Shown one piece after another: positions 21,357-34,570 of a stretch of 64,000 bases of DNA; position 1 is the stretch's first letter; every line of letters begins with the position of its first letter. The position numbers were made by a program, and so were the translations under genes. Source of the stretch: Dipteris shenzhenensis (lineage: Eukaryota; Polypodiophyta; Polypodiopsida; Gleicheniales). Under the pieces are notes generated by a model that was not told where the DNA came from, ran no database searches, and saw only the letters and a list, made by a program, of their open reading frames with translations. Location: the NCBI GenBank assembly GCA_047967505.1, contig CM106539.1; one strand, 5' to 3'.

Positions 21357-22049
21357 ATATGCATATGATGGTCAAACTCTAGTGTAGGAGTCTTTTCTCT
21401 TCGCTAATTGAATGTTATGGAGAGAAGAGCAAATTGGATTGTGTGTTGTTGTAAGAGGAAAGCTTTTGATCCTATCTTTCTCTGTTGTATCAACTTTTAC
21501 CTCAAATGATACATTTTGAGTTAATATACAGTTCATCCAACTAGCTTCCTATTTTTGCATTTTCCAGTAGTCTTTGCTATGCTTATGCATCTTTATGTTT
21601 AGGGCAAGTTTTTAACCCTTAATACATTTGGCGATCCTGCCTCCTCTAATTGCTTTGGTTGTGACAAACCAAACGACCAACAGCTCAGAATGCATTCCAA
21701 CTCCAGTCCGAGAAGCAACTTCACTGTGGAAATCATGGGCAGAAACAATGCACGAAGAACTTCCAACACACAATAGTGCCACTGACCGTGCTTAGAAGCG
21801 GAGGTGAAAAAATAAAATACTCGCACATCTACATCAAGATAAGGGCAGAAGGTCATCAAAAGATATAACAACTAGCATCATACCAATTTGGATTGACAAC
21901 TTTCCATGGTGGCAAAGCATCCGACTAGGATTGTATGCAATACCATCCTCTCCAAGATCACAACCGACCACGACTCTACTGTCTTCTTCAACATCAATTT
22001 GCTACAGCAAACTTGACATGATAGCACTAGTTTCTCATGGAAAGTCTCA
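21357..22049. other. Dispersed repeat then unassigned sequence
   Basis: The first 110 bases match 3731-3838. The rest, including a 90-codon minus-strand open frame at 21599-21871 with no recognisable motif, is unassigned. Confidence 0.5.
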
Positions 22050-23811
22050 AGATGGATGTCAAATGAGGAGGATAGAAAACCTTATTTCACCCGAGAAAGA
22101 GCCCAAGTACAAGCTGAAGATCAACTAGAGACAAAACAATCAATGAACATTCAGACAACAATACAGAGGATCCTAATTACGTTCCTAGTGAAGTTGGCTC
22201 TTTCGCGGATTCTATTTGAAGCTCAGTGTTCCAGGAAGCTAAAGCCAACTTCCAACTCCTTGATACACTAACCCTAGCTGAAGTCTTCATACGGGCTACT
22301 TGTGGTACTCACTTGGCTGTAGGACTCCATCTTGCAACCAAAAGGCAACTTTCAACCCATTACCTCTTCAACCGCAAAGAAGACAACCCGCTCCACCCCC
22401 AAAACCTATTCCACCCCCACAACCACCTAGGATGCAGAATCCGTTGATCAAGGTTGCAAAATTCATAGGCAGGAAAGGATCTGACCTCGATAATCATGTG
22501 GAGCAATTTTGAAACAAGATGGGTAGACAATGGCTTAGCACAACTACCCGATGCAGTCAAAAAGGAACAATTTGTTGCTACATTGAAGGTAAAGCTATAA
22601 TAATGTCTTGGTTTATGCAATATGGTCTTGCACATTTTACTACATATGATGAGCTAAAGTAGGCTTTTCCTAGAAGATTTTGCAAAGAAAAGACATTAGA
22701 ATCCATTTTAAAAAGTTAAGAACACTCAAACAAAAGGACCTTTTGGTAGAGGAGTATGCCCAAAAATTCAAAAATCTAAATAGGAGGCTAGCAACCCCAC
22801 AAATGCGTTCCAAGGAACAATTAGGAGACTACTTTTGTAAGGTTCTCAACAAGCACTTAAGAACTAAAGTGGCAGGAAGAGATCAGTTGGCAAGAGCCAA
22901 TGATTTCAATAACCTTGTGGAAGTAGCTCAACGAGCTGAAAGAAGGTTTGGCATCATCGAGCCAAAAGACAAAAAGGTAAAAAGAAGAAGTATCATGACT
23001 CCGACATAGAGTCTGATGAAGAAGAAGACTCCAGCTTAGAAGAGGATGAAAGTGAGGAATCATCCTCATATAGCTTGGATTCAGGGTCCGATCAAGATGA
23101 GCATTCAAAGAAAAAGAAAAAGAAACACACCGACAACAAGGCTTAGTCCAAAACAAATGGTAGAAAGAAACAGAGCTCAAAAGGAGACTTCAACTTAGAA
23201 AGAAGATCATCAAAGAGCAGCTTAAGAACCTCGAGGTGTCACCAAAAAAAGATAGAACTCCGTGCATATTCTGCTCCAAGGACAACCACATTGAAGACAA
23301 GTGTTGGTACAATCCCAACTATCAAGGAAGGCTACCTCCACACATGCAACCGGCCAATGCTCCAACACCCCCTGCCACCATTAATCAAGTGCAAATGGGA
23401 GCACTACAACAACAACGATACAATAATCCAAGAAGACCACAAATTTAGAATTGGGCACCACTAGCAAGGACCAATGCCAATGAGCCCTGCACTTATTGTG
23501 TAGTAGCAAGAAATAGGCAGGGACCTTAGTGTGAATTGTGGTGCAAACATAGGGGAGAACAGGGTATACCCATCATGCAATACAACTAGAGACCAGGATA
23601 GGAGCAACAAGCTCCACTAGCAGTAGTCGGAGTCAATGCAATACTCCTTGAAATAATCAAAGAAGAGCATGAAGACGTGACAACTCAGTCGATGACAATT
23701 AATACCGACCAACCTATGGTTGAAGCTATGGTCGTGACCCGCTCAAAGGGCAAGATACTAGTCTAAGATCCTGAACATTAAATATACCTCTCCAAGCAAT
23801 TCAAAGCACCC
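22050..23811 (+). pseudogene. Gypsy gag relic with CCHC zinc knuckle
   Basis: A retrotransposon capsid domain is visible around 22440-23000 (KLRTLKQKDLLVEEYAQKF, NDFNNLVEVAQRAERRFG), followed by an acidic Ser/Glu/Lys-rich linker. A zinc knuckle follows at 23266-23307 (C-IF-C-SKDN-H-IEDK-C, a perfect CX2CX4HX4C). From 23236 to 23811 a single frame is interrupted only by TAG at 23446, 23527, 23587 and 23599 and TAA at 23764 and 23779, with no frameshift. Context suggests these were Gln codons. Protease, RT and integrase are missing, and the piece ends near a second TNP2 relic. Confidence 0.8.
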
Positions 23812-24079
23812 CATTGATTGGGTACAAAAGATCATTGGATGAGGAGCCAATGCCTAGGAGCATAGATTAGGTTACCTTGTCCTTGCACATGTTGCAAGCA
23901 AGAAGTTTGATATCAACACTGTATTGTCATACACCATGTGCAAGCATATGGGGAGTTGGCAGGAGTACCACCAGTGGTTGTTGGTGGTGCTAGTGGATCA
24001 TTTGGGAGTAAATGGTATTTGAGTTCATGATTAATTGCACACACTAACCTTGTATTTACACAAAAACATTAAATAGTAT
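23812..24079. other. Unassigned spacer
   Basis: No recognisable motif. The first and last parts may belong to the adjacent Gypsy and CACTA relics. Confidence 0.4.
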
Positions 24080-26940
24080 AAGTAGGGCAATGAGGGAGCA
24101 CATACATGGTGCACCTACACGTTTGGAGCCTGAGAATAGTCTCCCTGATGTGCTAGATGATGAGAAGGTTATGGTGGACATGATGGATAATATTTCTAGA
24201 GGCATGATGTCAAAATTACATGACATGTTTGAGTTTGAGACCATGGGGTGGGAGTTGCAATCAAAACTCTTGTATGATGGTGCTTTTATGTCAAAACAAA
24301 GGGCTTGCCTCTCGATCTTGTATTTGCAAGAAAAGTATGGTTGGTCAGACACAAGTATCTTGGCCTTAATGGGGTTAGTGCATAATTTATATCAATTGAT
24401 TCTTGGATCTTATTATTTTAACAATCTTGTTCTTAAAGTTTCTTTCATATGTCAATTGTGATAGGTTGCTTCAGATGATGTTGCCAGCCCCAAATACCAT
24501 GCCCACATCAAGAGATGAAGAGAAAGATGTTGTCAATGGTTGGGATGGATTATGACACCATCCATGCTTGTCCTAATGATTGTATTCCCTTTTGTCATGA
24601 GAATGAGGATTTGGTTAGTTGTCTAGAGTGTCAGGCACAACGTTATAGAGAGGACTTATAGGGTGAGAAGATCCCAGTAAAGGTCTTGAGATACTTTCCT
24701 GTCATCACCAGAATATAGCACATGTTATGTAAGTCCATAGAGGAGTTGATGACATGGCATGCTACACAACGAGATCCACTGATGATACTTTGAGGATTCC
24801 TCCACATTGTGCTACTCGGAAGCATATAGACAACATGTGGCCATACTTTGCAAGGGAGCCACGTAACTTACATCTTGGGCTAACAATGGATGGTGTGAAC
24901 CCTTTCAAGTTACGCTTGATGTCTTGGCCAACATGGCTCGTAGTCTTGGTGAATTACAATATCCCACCATGGCTAACAATAAACAAGGAACAACTCATGC
25001 TTGCCATAATTATGTCAGGGAAGTATACGGCTAAGAATATGGACGTGTACATGGCACCTTTGATAGAGGAGCTTCAGACCTTATGGAAAGGTGTACATGT
25101 CTTTGATATTTCTAGAGTTCTGATGCATACCCATGATACCCTCATCAAGGGAATTTCGATGTGGACCATGCATGAATTTCTAGGATATCGTGGGGAGTGC
25201 TCAAGTACGTACTTGTAGATCTAGGCATGCCTAATACTATTTTTATACTTTGTGATGTGATCTATCCATATAAGGACCTTTTAAGGAATGCATTTAGGAC
25301 CCTTATAGGACATGCTATAAGTGGGTATCATGCTTGTCCTATTTGTGGTGGAGATCTAAATGGGCTTGCACGACACTCTAAACATATGAGGAAAATGGTT
25401 TATGAAGGTCATGCCCATGATACCTTCCACTTGACCATCCTGCATGTGAAGGTGAACTTGATCCGCCACCGCCCTCTTTGAAGGTAAGTAATAACTATAT
25501 TACCTCTTGAAGGGAAAATGAATAGAAGCCTTTACGTGGTATGAAGACGTTATCAATATTACACAAGCTTTCATATTGGGGTCAGTTGCAAACCAATAAT
25601 CTCTTGGATCCCAAGCATATCATCAAGAATGTGGAGACTTCAATTTGGCAACCCTTGGTTAGTGGAAAAGACACACAAGAAGACTTACGAGCCATGGATA
25701 GGATGCCTTGACTTGTGGCCCCAAATGTGTGGTCCAAAAGTGGTTCTCCCAAAAACACCATGGATACTCTCCAAGAGAGAGGACACAATGGTTACACTGG
25801 ATGTTGCCTTCTTGGATACAAATGGGACACATGCATTGCTTGAAAGGATTTTTTTAAAGGAAAATAAGATTAGTGGCCTTAAGTCCCATGATTGTCACAA
25901 GTTCTTACAGGTATTCTACATGCTTGAATTCTTAATAGAACTATGATTGTCCTCATGCTTAGAATAGCTATGATTGTGATGCATTGTTATAATTCCTTTG
26001 TTTCTTGGTTAGTTTATCCTCCCAATTACAATAAAAGGATGCTTGTCAAAAGATGTTAGAAAATATGTCTATAAGATCAGTGGCATTGTGAGGTATGATT
26101 ACTATCATATCACCTTCACTACATTTCATTCAATTTTGAATGATTAGTAGAAAATTGTGAACATTGCATGGGCACGTGGAATAGGTGGATCTCTCAAAAA
26201 GAGATCTCTATATCTCCAATCGAGAAAGCTAGGTTGGACTCCATCAAAATTCTATTCTTCCTTAAGAAGAACTTTCCCTCAAGCAAGAGTTGATCACCAT
26301 TATAGGAACCATTCATAGTCATTGGTGGATGATTTTTCTTAAACAGTTTATGAAAACTTTGAAGGAATTTGTAAGTCAAAGAGCAAGCCCCAAAGCAAGC
26401 ATGGCAGAGGGCTGGCTTGTCTAAGAGGCAAAAGTATATATTATCATGAAATTTCTTACATCCATAGGTCCTGATATACCACATGCTTGGCATAACCAAG
26501 ATGATGATTGTATCATTTTTGAGGTCCCCCAAGGAGAAGGGATTGAAAAAAATATGAGGGAAGAACAAAGGGATGAATTCAACAAGTTTTGTCCTCAATA
26601 GTGTAGGAGACGTAGGAGATGCAAAAGTGCATTAAGAGATATGAAGAGGCCAAAGCTGATAGAGTAAATACGAGGGCGATATTTAGAACCGTGGACAAGT
26701 GAGTGCTACCATATCCATGGGATCTTCCTCTTCTCTCTAAAAACATGTCAATTGATTGGCTACAACCGGCTCTTTATAAGGCCAAAGATTATGGGGAGAT
26801 AGTAACCGAGTGAGAGTGAGAGTTTGTGAGAGTTTACACATTCACAATTGCTTTAAACTTCATCCTTATTGTTTTCATGAGGTTCTTTTGTAGTACAAAA
26901 AATATTGTGCAATATGGTCATATGGATGGCATTTTCATGT
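24080..26940 (+). pseudogene. Second TNP2 (CACTA transposase) relic, plus strand
   Basis: It is clearly related to the transposase at 10165-14074. Acidic segment and KQRACLSILYLQEKYGW lie at 24090-24370, then an intron (GGG|GTTAGT to GTGATAG at 24466). The core follows at 24475-25190 (CARKHIDNMWPYFA-like region, HLGLTMDGVNPF, VVLVNYNIPPWLTI), the zinc-finger exon ACPICGGDL at 25320-25480, the LPYWG/KNV region about 25560-25910, and the DUF4218-like part 26190-26600. The match continues to 26940 in sequence that is non-coding in the other copy. Stops and shifts break the early core (24540-24750) and the DUF4218 part. The DUF4216 part and acidic tail are absent. Confidence 0.85.
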
Positions 26941-26944
26941 ACCT

Positions 26945-29330
26945 TCCACCATCCTGACGATTTACGGAGGCCCCACTTCTTATTGAGATCAAAGGATAGT
27001 GGAGAAACCTATAGTAATCCTCTATACAAAGTATTAGCAATGATCTTCCTAAATTATCTTACCAAACCTCCATTGAGTATCTCCCCAAGCTCTAGATTTG
27101 TCCCAATTTGTGGGCCAGGAATCACGGACTTGATCAAAAATGGTTCTAAGAAGAGTTTACTCCCTCATGTTAATAGAGAACCTAGCAGAGATAGATTCCA
27201 AGGGCATCTAAATGCCTCTCCTAGCATTCCGAATCTAAGACCAATAATTCAAACCTTTCTTACTTACATTTTTGGGAACCTTGAAATTCAACTTGCAAAA
27301 TTTGTATGCCTAGCTTCAATAGATTTTCCCCACCAGATGTATTCACACAAAGTGGCATCACCCCTTAGCTCGGCCCATCCTTTCCACTTCAACTTTTGGA
27401 CACAATGTTTCCACATTGTAAACATACCATCCACTAGATCAGAACCCTTGATCCTCATTGGACATTTATATACTAGTCTATCATACCAAAAGTGAGGTCC
27501 AAGAGCCAACGCTAGAACATTGGCCCTATTCCATGAACCATTTAATTATCTCTATCCACAGATATTTATTTAAAATTAGCATGGCGATACATTTCCCCAC
27601 TACGGATAAGTTTTTATCCTTGATGTCAAGAAGCCCAAATCCTCCTTGTAACTTGAGAACTTTAAAGCATTCCATGCTACATAGTGTAGCCACCTCTTGC
27701 CATCTCCAAAGTAGTCTCTCCACCTGCTACTACCAATGACTCTTCTTAAAATTCCATAAAGTAGCTACATATGTAGTCACTGCTACAAGAACATGCTAAG
27801 AGGGAGTGTCTCATCAGATCATGGAGACAGGGGTAGGGGGCCTTGCCTCCAAAGTACAGACCATTCGATGTTTTGAGTTTGTGGTTAACTTTACTCAAAA
27901 GCCATTCAAATCTTTGCTTGATAGTAAGTCCTATTACTATCAGAGCTCCCATATATCTTACCACTTCCCCCGCCTTATCCAACTCACCTTTAGGTTTTCA
28001 ACCCGTCAAGGAAGGGGGTCCATGGTAGTTCTCATCCCAAAACTATTTTGCCAACTGGATCCTAATCTAGAAGCCTTGCAAAAGATCTACATTATATTCA
28101 TTAGTTCTTGCACACTCTAATAATCTTCTTACACTAAAGTCATTGTATCCCTTGCAAACATTTGTATGAATAGCTGCCCCCCAATAGGCAAAACAACACC
28201 CTTATGCATCCTTTTTTACATTGGTTTTGAGCATAACCATAAGAGGGATGGTGTAGAAAACAAATAGTAATGGGGCCAAGGGACATCCCTACAACATAAA
28301 TCAAAACATCCAACCACCCCACCATTATTACAATTTAAGTATTGCATAGGCATTGCTAAATAGATTGGAAACCATGGTCACAAATTCTCCATCAAACCCC
28401 AAGCATGTCAACACTTCCAAGATGAAGTACCATCTAATTCTGTCAGGAATTATCCAGATCATTGTTGCTAGGATTTCACAGTATAGTCTAGAGCCATAGT
28501 AATATTCAATATGTTTTTACATCTCTCTCTTGATTTTTCAAATCCACTCTGCTCCATGTCAACAATCCGCATGCATACCTCCCTTCTCATTATGACTAAA
28601 AGAAAAATCTAGACAGGAAGTCACCAAGCTCGAGCCACATTTGTCTACTATGAATCCTTGTAGTTACTACATCCTCTAATTCCTTCAGGTATATTGTAGT
28701 CTCCACCTTAGAGAGCAAAGTAGCATAGGTTGCATCACTAGGCATCATATCCAAGATCGATCCCAAGGATACACAAATTTAAATCAAATCAGTGACTTTG
28801 GTGGCCTTTAACCTCTCTCACTTCATCCATTCTCGATCTACCTTCACCATAGTCCTAATGGAAGTATCCCATCTTTGGCACGACTCATCCATCTACGATG
28901 CCTGGGGATCCAAGTGCTTCTTATCAACGTACAAAACTTGGCATTTCTCACCATCCTATTCTCAAGCCTAAAAGGAACATCTAAAGAGTGAGCATCCTTA
29001 ATTAGAATGCTAGATTTCCAACACAATGGGACATGATCAAATAAGCACAATTGAGAAATATATTCTCCCTTCAACGGAGCACAGCACCACCAGCCTTCAT
29101 CGCATAGGTAGAATCTGTTGACTCTCCTTTATCTGAATTCCTTTACTTTATGCCAACTTATCCATGAGAAGCCTTCAAGAAATGTGGGGCCAATCTCTAT
29201 ACAATCTACAAGTCCATGGTTGAGGCATAGCTGAAACCATGCATCTCATTCTAAACCTAACCTGGATGGGACCTATCCTCTATCAATGATGTAAAGTTCC
29301 AATCCTTGCCCAAAATGACTTAGGGGATCA
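26945..29330 (-). pseudogene. LINE relic (endonuclease to reverse transcriptase end)
   Basis: Minus-strand fragments follow the order of a plant L1-type ORF2. Endonuclease-like sequence lies at 29310-29095 (CLNHGLVDCIEIGP, FLEGFSWISWHK, NRFYLCDEG), a linker at 29074-28844, RT pieces at 28330-28140 (GPITICFL region and NQCKKGCIR), a post-RT region at 27982-27750 (VVRYMGALIVIGLT, QRFEWLLSKVNHKL) and the conserved GGFGLLDIKDKNLSVVGK at 27723-27560. Many frameshifts and stops are present. No poly-A tail or target duplication was identified. Homology ends near the TNP2 relic at 26940. Confidence 0.7.
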
Positions 29331-29689
29331 AGTCTTAGGTAGACGTATAAATTAGGGGATCAAGTCTTAGGTAGACGTATAATAGACGATGATGATATAG
29401 GTGATCAATTGACTATATAGTTAGAGATAGAATTATTTGGCGTGCGAGACTTGGCTCAACACATCGGATGTTGACATAAATCCTACTGATTGATTCTTTT
29501 GCCATTGATAAGGCTTTTTATCTTTTCCCATTTCACTTTTATAATGGCATTATCTAATTTGTATATTGAATTCACCATGAATACATGAGTATTTTGATCT
29601 CAAATTTGGTGTACATACAATATTTGGTATCTTTCAAATGACAAAACTTGTAGCAAAAAAATATTTCAGGTCTTATTGCAAACCACGTT
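29331..29689. other. AT-rich sequence with short direct repeat
   Basis: The stretch 'ggggatcaagtcttaggtag' occurs twice (29312 and 29354). The right half weakly resembles, in reverse orientation, the sequence just inside the left end of the complete CACTA element (about 9840-9930). Confidence 0.4.
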
Positions 29690-29905
29690 CTATAATTCCA
29701 TCGGTATAGAAAATTATGACCAGTGTTGGTATATACCAATGCTAGTAAATTGACTTCTAATGGTGTCGGTAGATACCGATGTTGTGATAGTGTTGGTATA
29801 TGCTGACAATAGTACCGACGGACAACCCTCCCATGCACCATACCGATGGTTTTCACTCTTGCATGTGCTAACCATAAAAAAAGTACCAAGGTCTAGTGGT
29901 GCATT
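29690..29905. mobile_element. CACTA right end with TCGGTATATACCGA subterminal repeats
   Basis: GTGTTGGTATATACC, GTGTCGGTAGATACCGA and related motifs cluster at 29730-29830. The block ends in GTCTAGTG at about 29899, i.e. CACTAGAC on the opposite strand. The repeat motif matches the relic at 1620-1745. It may be the right end of the element carrying the TNP2 relic at 24080-26940, with a LINE inserted between them (inference). Confidence 0.5.
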
Positions 29906-29984
29906 TAGAAGCATGGCACAGAGATATGCCAGCATGCCTTCATAGTAGCAGTGAGGCCCATGTTGTCTCATAGCAAGACTAGAT

Positions 29985-30600
29985 TCTAGTTAGAATCCAG
30001 ATGATAGAGTACCATTATCCCAGTCGTACATATTGTAGATTCCATTCTGCACCAAACATTCCTGGTTACTGGCCAATTCCAAAACAAATGGTTGATGACC
30101 TCAGCAGCCTTTCCACAAAGAGGACAAGGATGACTAACTCAAATGTACCTAACTAGCTTAGCTCTCGTAGGCAACCAACGATGAAGCAACTTCCAAACTA
30201 GGTAGTAGGAAGTATCTAGGCCTTTTGAATTGCAAATGAGGAACTAGATAATTGTGGCACAAGCAAAACCCTACCCAGTGAAGGGCCAAGATTTTTCACA
30301 GAACCACCTAGCAACTCCGAAAGACTGGGGGAAAACCCTAATAACCAACCCATAGTGGACATTCATGAAAAAGGAACTCATCTATACTAAACGATGGACT
30401 CCAAGGGACAACTAAGACCATAGAACCAGCAAACAAGAAGGAATGGCCTAAAATGTCACTTATGAGGTCCTTCAACACGAATCTGACTAAGGAAAAGCAT
30501 TTTGTTAAAAACCTCGTAGAGAACCCAATGGCGATTGGGATTTTCATTCATATGCAAGTAGCTCCTCCAACACTAAAAATGAAGGCACCCTATCCATGAA
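29985..30600 (-). pseudogene. LINE 3' ORF relic with zf-RVT domain
   Basis: The minus strand reads YYLVWKLLHRWLPTRAKLVRYI, then CPLCGKAAEVINHLF and WNWPVTRNVWCRME, the typical zinc-binding C-terminus of plant LINE ORF2. Upstream sequence to about 30600 continues in the same sense with stops. Because endonuclease sequence lies 3' of it on this strand, this is a different LINE copy from 26945-29330. Confidence 0.7.
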
Positions 30601-32060
30601 GAAGAAATAAACACCACCCTTTGGCTAAGCTGGTTAGTTCAGTTTTAAATCATGAAACTCCCCTCCCTTTTATGTGTACCTCTCTTCACTCTCCATGATC
30701 TACTCCTATTCCATGTCTCACCTCTCCTTTTTCACGTTGTTTCTCATTCCATTGCATCCCTCTCCAAACTCCTCCCTAATGGAGTGAACTAGGATCACCA
30801 CCACTGTGTTTCATCAGCCCTCAACACTAATAGGAAATTTCATTGGCTTATTGGCAGAGTGGTTATTTAAAAGCTATCACAATCTATCTTAAAATGATGA
30901 TGTAAGACCTTATAATGGAATTTAGTAATCATGGTCATATTGCATAATAGTATTTCAAGAGGAGGAGTCACATGATGCTGAGAGCATATATGCATATGCA
31001 CATACATATACCTAAACATTTTGTGTGCAACCTTTGCAAGCATGTGTGTGTGTGTGTGTGTGTGTGTGTGATTTTACAACACCCCTTTGCATAGTGAAAA
31101 GACAAAAGCGCAAAGCTAGACAATGAAGTAGGACTAATTGCATTAATGAAAAAGTTTGCATAAGTCAGTGAAAAATGACTTTGTGGAAACTATATAGAAG
31201 TTGAGCTTGGATAAGTCCTTGCAAGCATCACTTTTATTAAAGACGGGAGTCTACCTGCCTGCCACCATCCAACAAAAAAAAACAATAAGAACGAATTTTA
31301 ACTTTAGTTGGGAAGATAGGTGTCATAAACACCCCTCCATTGTTTTTGGAATTACAATAAGAATTAACACTAAGCCATACACTTATCAAGCTTAATGTAA
31401 AAACAAAATTATTTGGGTAGAGAAATGAGTTTGGAGGTTACACATAATAAAATATTGAAACTTAGTAGAAGGGGTAAGTGAGAAGAGTGTGGAAGGGTGG
31501 GGTACATGGAAGATGTGTGGAAGAGAAATAATGATGCTAGCAGGTGTAGTTTAAACAAGCAAGCCAAATTGAGTTAAAAGTAGAGGGAAATATAATACAA
31601 ATTAATAAAAGAAAAGGGGGAAAAAAAGGGAGGGGAATCAATGTAAAAATAATGGGGGGAAGGGGGGTAAATAATGTAAAAAGATGTGGAGGGGAATTGA
31701 ACTAAAGAAGATAAAGTGTAATTGTATGGGCAATTAAGAAGAAAGGAAAAATAAAAAAAGGGGGGGGGGTAGAAGAGGATAATATAAAAGTGAATCTAAA
31801 TAAAGGTAAGCAAAAAAAGGTTTTTACGGAGAGGGGGTTAAATATAAATAGTTAAAAGGGGTTTTAAAGGAAAGGGGGGTGGGATTTAGATATAAGTAAA
31901 TTGAGAGGGGTGAATTTAGATATAAAATTTGAGAAGGAAGAGGGAGGGGGTGGGTGAAGGGGAATAATAAAGGAATAAATTAAGAGGAAAAGACCAAAGA
32001 GGGAGGGATGCGGATTAATAAATTAAGAGGAGGGGGGGGGTGTTTCAATGAAAAAAGATG
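30601..32060. other. AT-rich then G/A-rich filler, no gene
   Basis: A (TG)n microsatellite lies at 31043-31070. From about 31430 to 32045 the sequence is mostly A/G, with G runs of up to about ten (for example 31760-31769 and 32032-32040). No protein similarity was recognised. Confidence 0.65.
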
Positions 32061-32659
32061 AGGAACCTGTAACTAATAGCTGACATATGCGAGGGTAGAT
32101 GGAGGTGGAAGACCATGGGATCGAAGAAGGAGGGGGGCATAGTCTCACTGGCTATGCACCGAAGGCACAGGTAATGATGGCATCGAGGAGCTCATGGAGC
32201 AACATAGTTAAGGAGGCAACAAATCATTACAGGTAAAGCCTGTACAAGGATAAGTGCACAACTAGTGTGATAGGCACAAGCGAGCAACGTAGGTAGTGGC
32301 CAGCTTGTGATCGAAGTGGATCTCTTGATAGGTGATGTGTGTGTAAGGGGATGTGCTTGCCCCATCTGAGAGGACGGTCTCACAGTATCAGGATCCCCGA
32401 TGCCTTATACACGGATGAGACCCTCATAGAGGCAGTCTTGGAGATCCGGGTTTCTCACATGCAGGAGGGGGTGGCCTGTCCTTCACATGTGGCCACAGCA
32501 CTTGCCGGTATCAGCGACTTTTATCACTCCGTTGCTAGTGCTCGGCGAGGTGAGGTGTGAATGGCCTCTAGCTATTGACAAAACATCACATGAACCTCTA
32601 TTTGACCCAAACCTAGGCTGCATTCTAGCACTGAGGACTTGATTTCATGGAACAAGTCG
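32061..32659. other. Unassigned, moderately GC-rich sequence
   Basis: A 73-codon open frame at 32339-32560 has no motif that I recognise. It could be part of the Gypsy relic that follows. Confidence 0.4.
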
Positions 32660-33010
32660 AAAACTCATCCCAATATACCTAGAACAAATGCATTTTCATT
32701 GCCATGTATTATGCCACTAAGTGTAGAAAATCCAAGGCATTGGAGACAACTAAGAGAGCATGGATAAATTCATTGAGCATATAATTTATAGGTATGGTTG
32801 CCCCATCGAGTTTGTAGGTGACCTCCAGGTGACTAAGGCACATATTTCATGATAGAGGTCTTCACTTCAATCACAACTAAGTTCATGATCATCCACTGCA
32901 TGGTGACCACCTACTATCCATGCTACGATGCGAAGCTGAGTCCACCAACAAGATTCTTTAGTCCATTGTCACCAAGGCAGTCATACACATTATTGAGATT
33001 GCGATACCAA
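32660..33010 (+). pseudogene. Gypsy integrase core fragment
   Basis: In shifting frames the sequence reads YRYGCPIEFVGD (around the second catalytic Asp), then a TTYYP block, then an A-E-S-T-N-K-I-L block with the catalytic Glu, followed at once by TAG. This is the order of a Ty3/Gypsy integrase. It is short and broken by several shifts. Confidence 0.65.
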
Positions 33011-33124
33011 GTTGCATGCAGGATTGTGGGCATACAGGATGGCTTACAAGGTCACAATATACTTGACCCCATTCAGGATGGCTTACTAGCTAGAAGCCAT
33101 GGTGTTTCTTGGTATCGAATCTTT

Positions 33125-33245
33125 GACATAGTCTAGGAATTTCTTAAGCAAAGTTGTTTTTATGAACCTTTGACACAGTCTAGGACTTTGTTAAGCAATG
33201 TTGTTTAGAACCTTTGACAAAGTCTAGGACTTTGTTAAGCAATTT
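33125..33245 (+). repeat. Short tandem repeat, about 55-60 bases x 3
   Basis: Three copies of a unit containing 'tttgacanagtctaggactt' and 'tgttaagcaa' follow the Gypsy fragment. Confidence 0.8.
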
Positions 33246-34439
33246 TTTTTCGAAAGTGAGTAGCAAAGCAAACTCAAGGATTTGTCAGCTATAAATTGAG
33301 TTAAAGGAGTTGCAACTTCTAGGGAAATTCAAGCAATGTGAGCTGCAGAAGTATCCATCGAAGCACTCATTCGAGGTATATAGGATCCACATCATCTATT
33401 CATTTTAATAAGTGAAAAATTGCTATAACAATTCAATAATTGTGGGATAGGATTGAAGCAATGTGCTTTTTTGGTGCGATGGTCATTTGAGAATTACTGT
33501 GCATCATGTCATTCTTATGTTGTATTTAGTAAAAGTGAAGTAGGAGAGTGATTTGAGAAGCTTTTATCATATGAATCATCCTATGAAGTGATATTAGTTT
33601 CCACTTCCTAGAATCTAGGGGAGGTTGGTTGTCTCCATGGACAAGGCCAAGAGGAGTGAAAGGTTTAGAACTAGGGTTGTTCTGATGGCATTTGCAAGAT
33701 ACCCCCCTAGTGGCTCTCACCTAATCCCTCTAGTTTGCTTGTATATACCACCTATGTATTCCAAAGGCCTTTAATCTCAAGAAGTTATTCCTTACATATA
33801 ACTTAACCTTAGGAGAAGATAATCAAAAAGCTCTTTATTTTTCACTCAACAAATTCAATTGGTTTCTTAAGTAAAAAGAGTATCCCAAAAGCTAAGGTGA
33901 AAGGGATAGCTTTAGAATTTCATGCAAAAGGGGGAATTACCTACTCACAAGGTCTAACCACTAGGTTACATGAAGATGTTGTTAAAGAAGTCGAGTATAA
34001 GGATTTTAAAGTCTTACCCTCATAAACAAGAGGCAAGTGCTTCCCCTCATAAATAGAGGGAAGACCTCATTAACCACTCTCCTTTTTACCCCCATCTCCT
34101 TATCTCCACCCCTCCCCTAGCCCTGTGAGAAATGTGAACATCGAAGAATGTGAACTTACAAGTCGTTTGAATTCATTTCAAGAAAGTTTTTCATGAACTC
34201 CTAGTATACAATGTGCTAGATGCCCTTCATTAAAGTCCCCTCCTAGCCCTCTTGCATCCTACTAAATAGTTATGACCTCCTAATTTCTCACCACCTTAAT
34301 AAAGGAACTTTAAAATTTTTGGAAATATAAAAATTTTAACAACTTATTTTCAAAATTTCCTTTATTTTACTAGCCAAAATGGCTAAAATTTATGCATTAA
34401 AGCTGAAATTTTGACTAAATGCTCAAGAATGCTAGCTTT
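33246..34439. other. Unassigned AT-rich sequence
   Basis: No gene, repeat or terminus was recognised. There are C-rich patches near 34075-34130. The first 100 bases could be the end of the Gypsy integrase piece. Confidence 0.45.
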
Positions 34440-34479
34440 TGAGGCTACCATGAATGGGTCATGGATAGAAGACTTGCAC

Positions 34480-34570
34480 GAGTTGTCCCTCTAGTGTATG
34501 GTAGCACTTGCCTGTACATAATTCTAAATATCGCCCTTGTATTTACTCTATCTACTTCGGCCTCTTACCT
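34480..34570 (-). pseudogene. Small CACTA TNP2 fragment
   Basis: In reverse complement, about 80 bases match the segment downstream of the DUF4218-like exon in both TNP2 copies (11090-11185 and 26645-26715), including 'agagtaaatacnagggcgat'. The surrounding 34570-34980 is unassigned, possibly from the same element. Confidence 0.55.
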
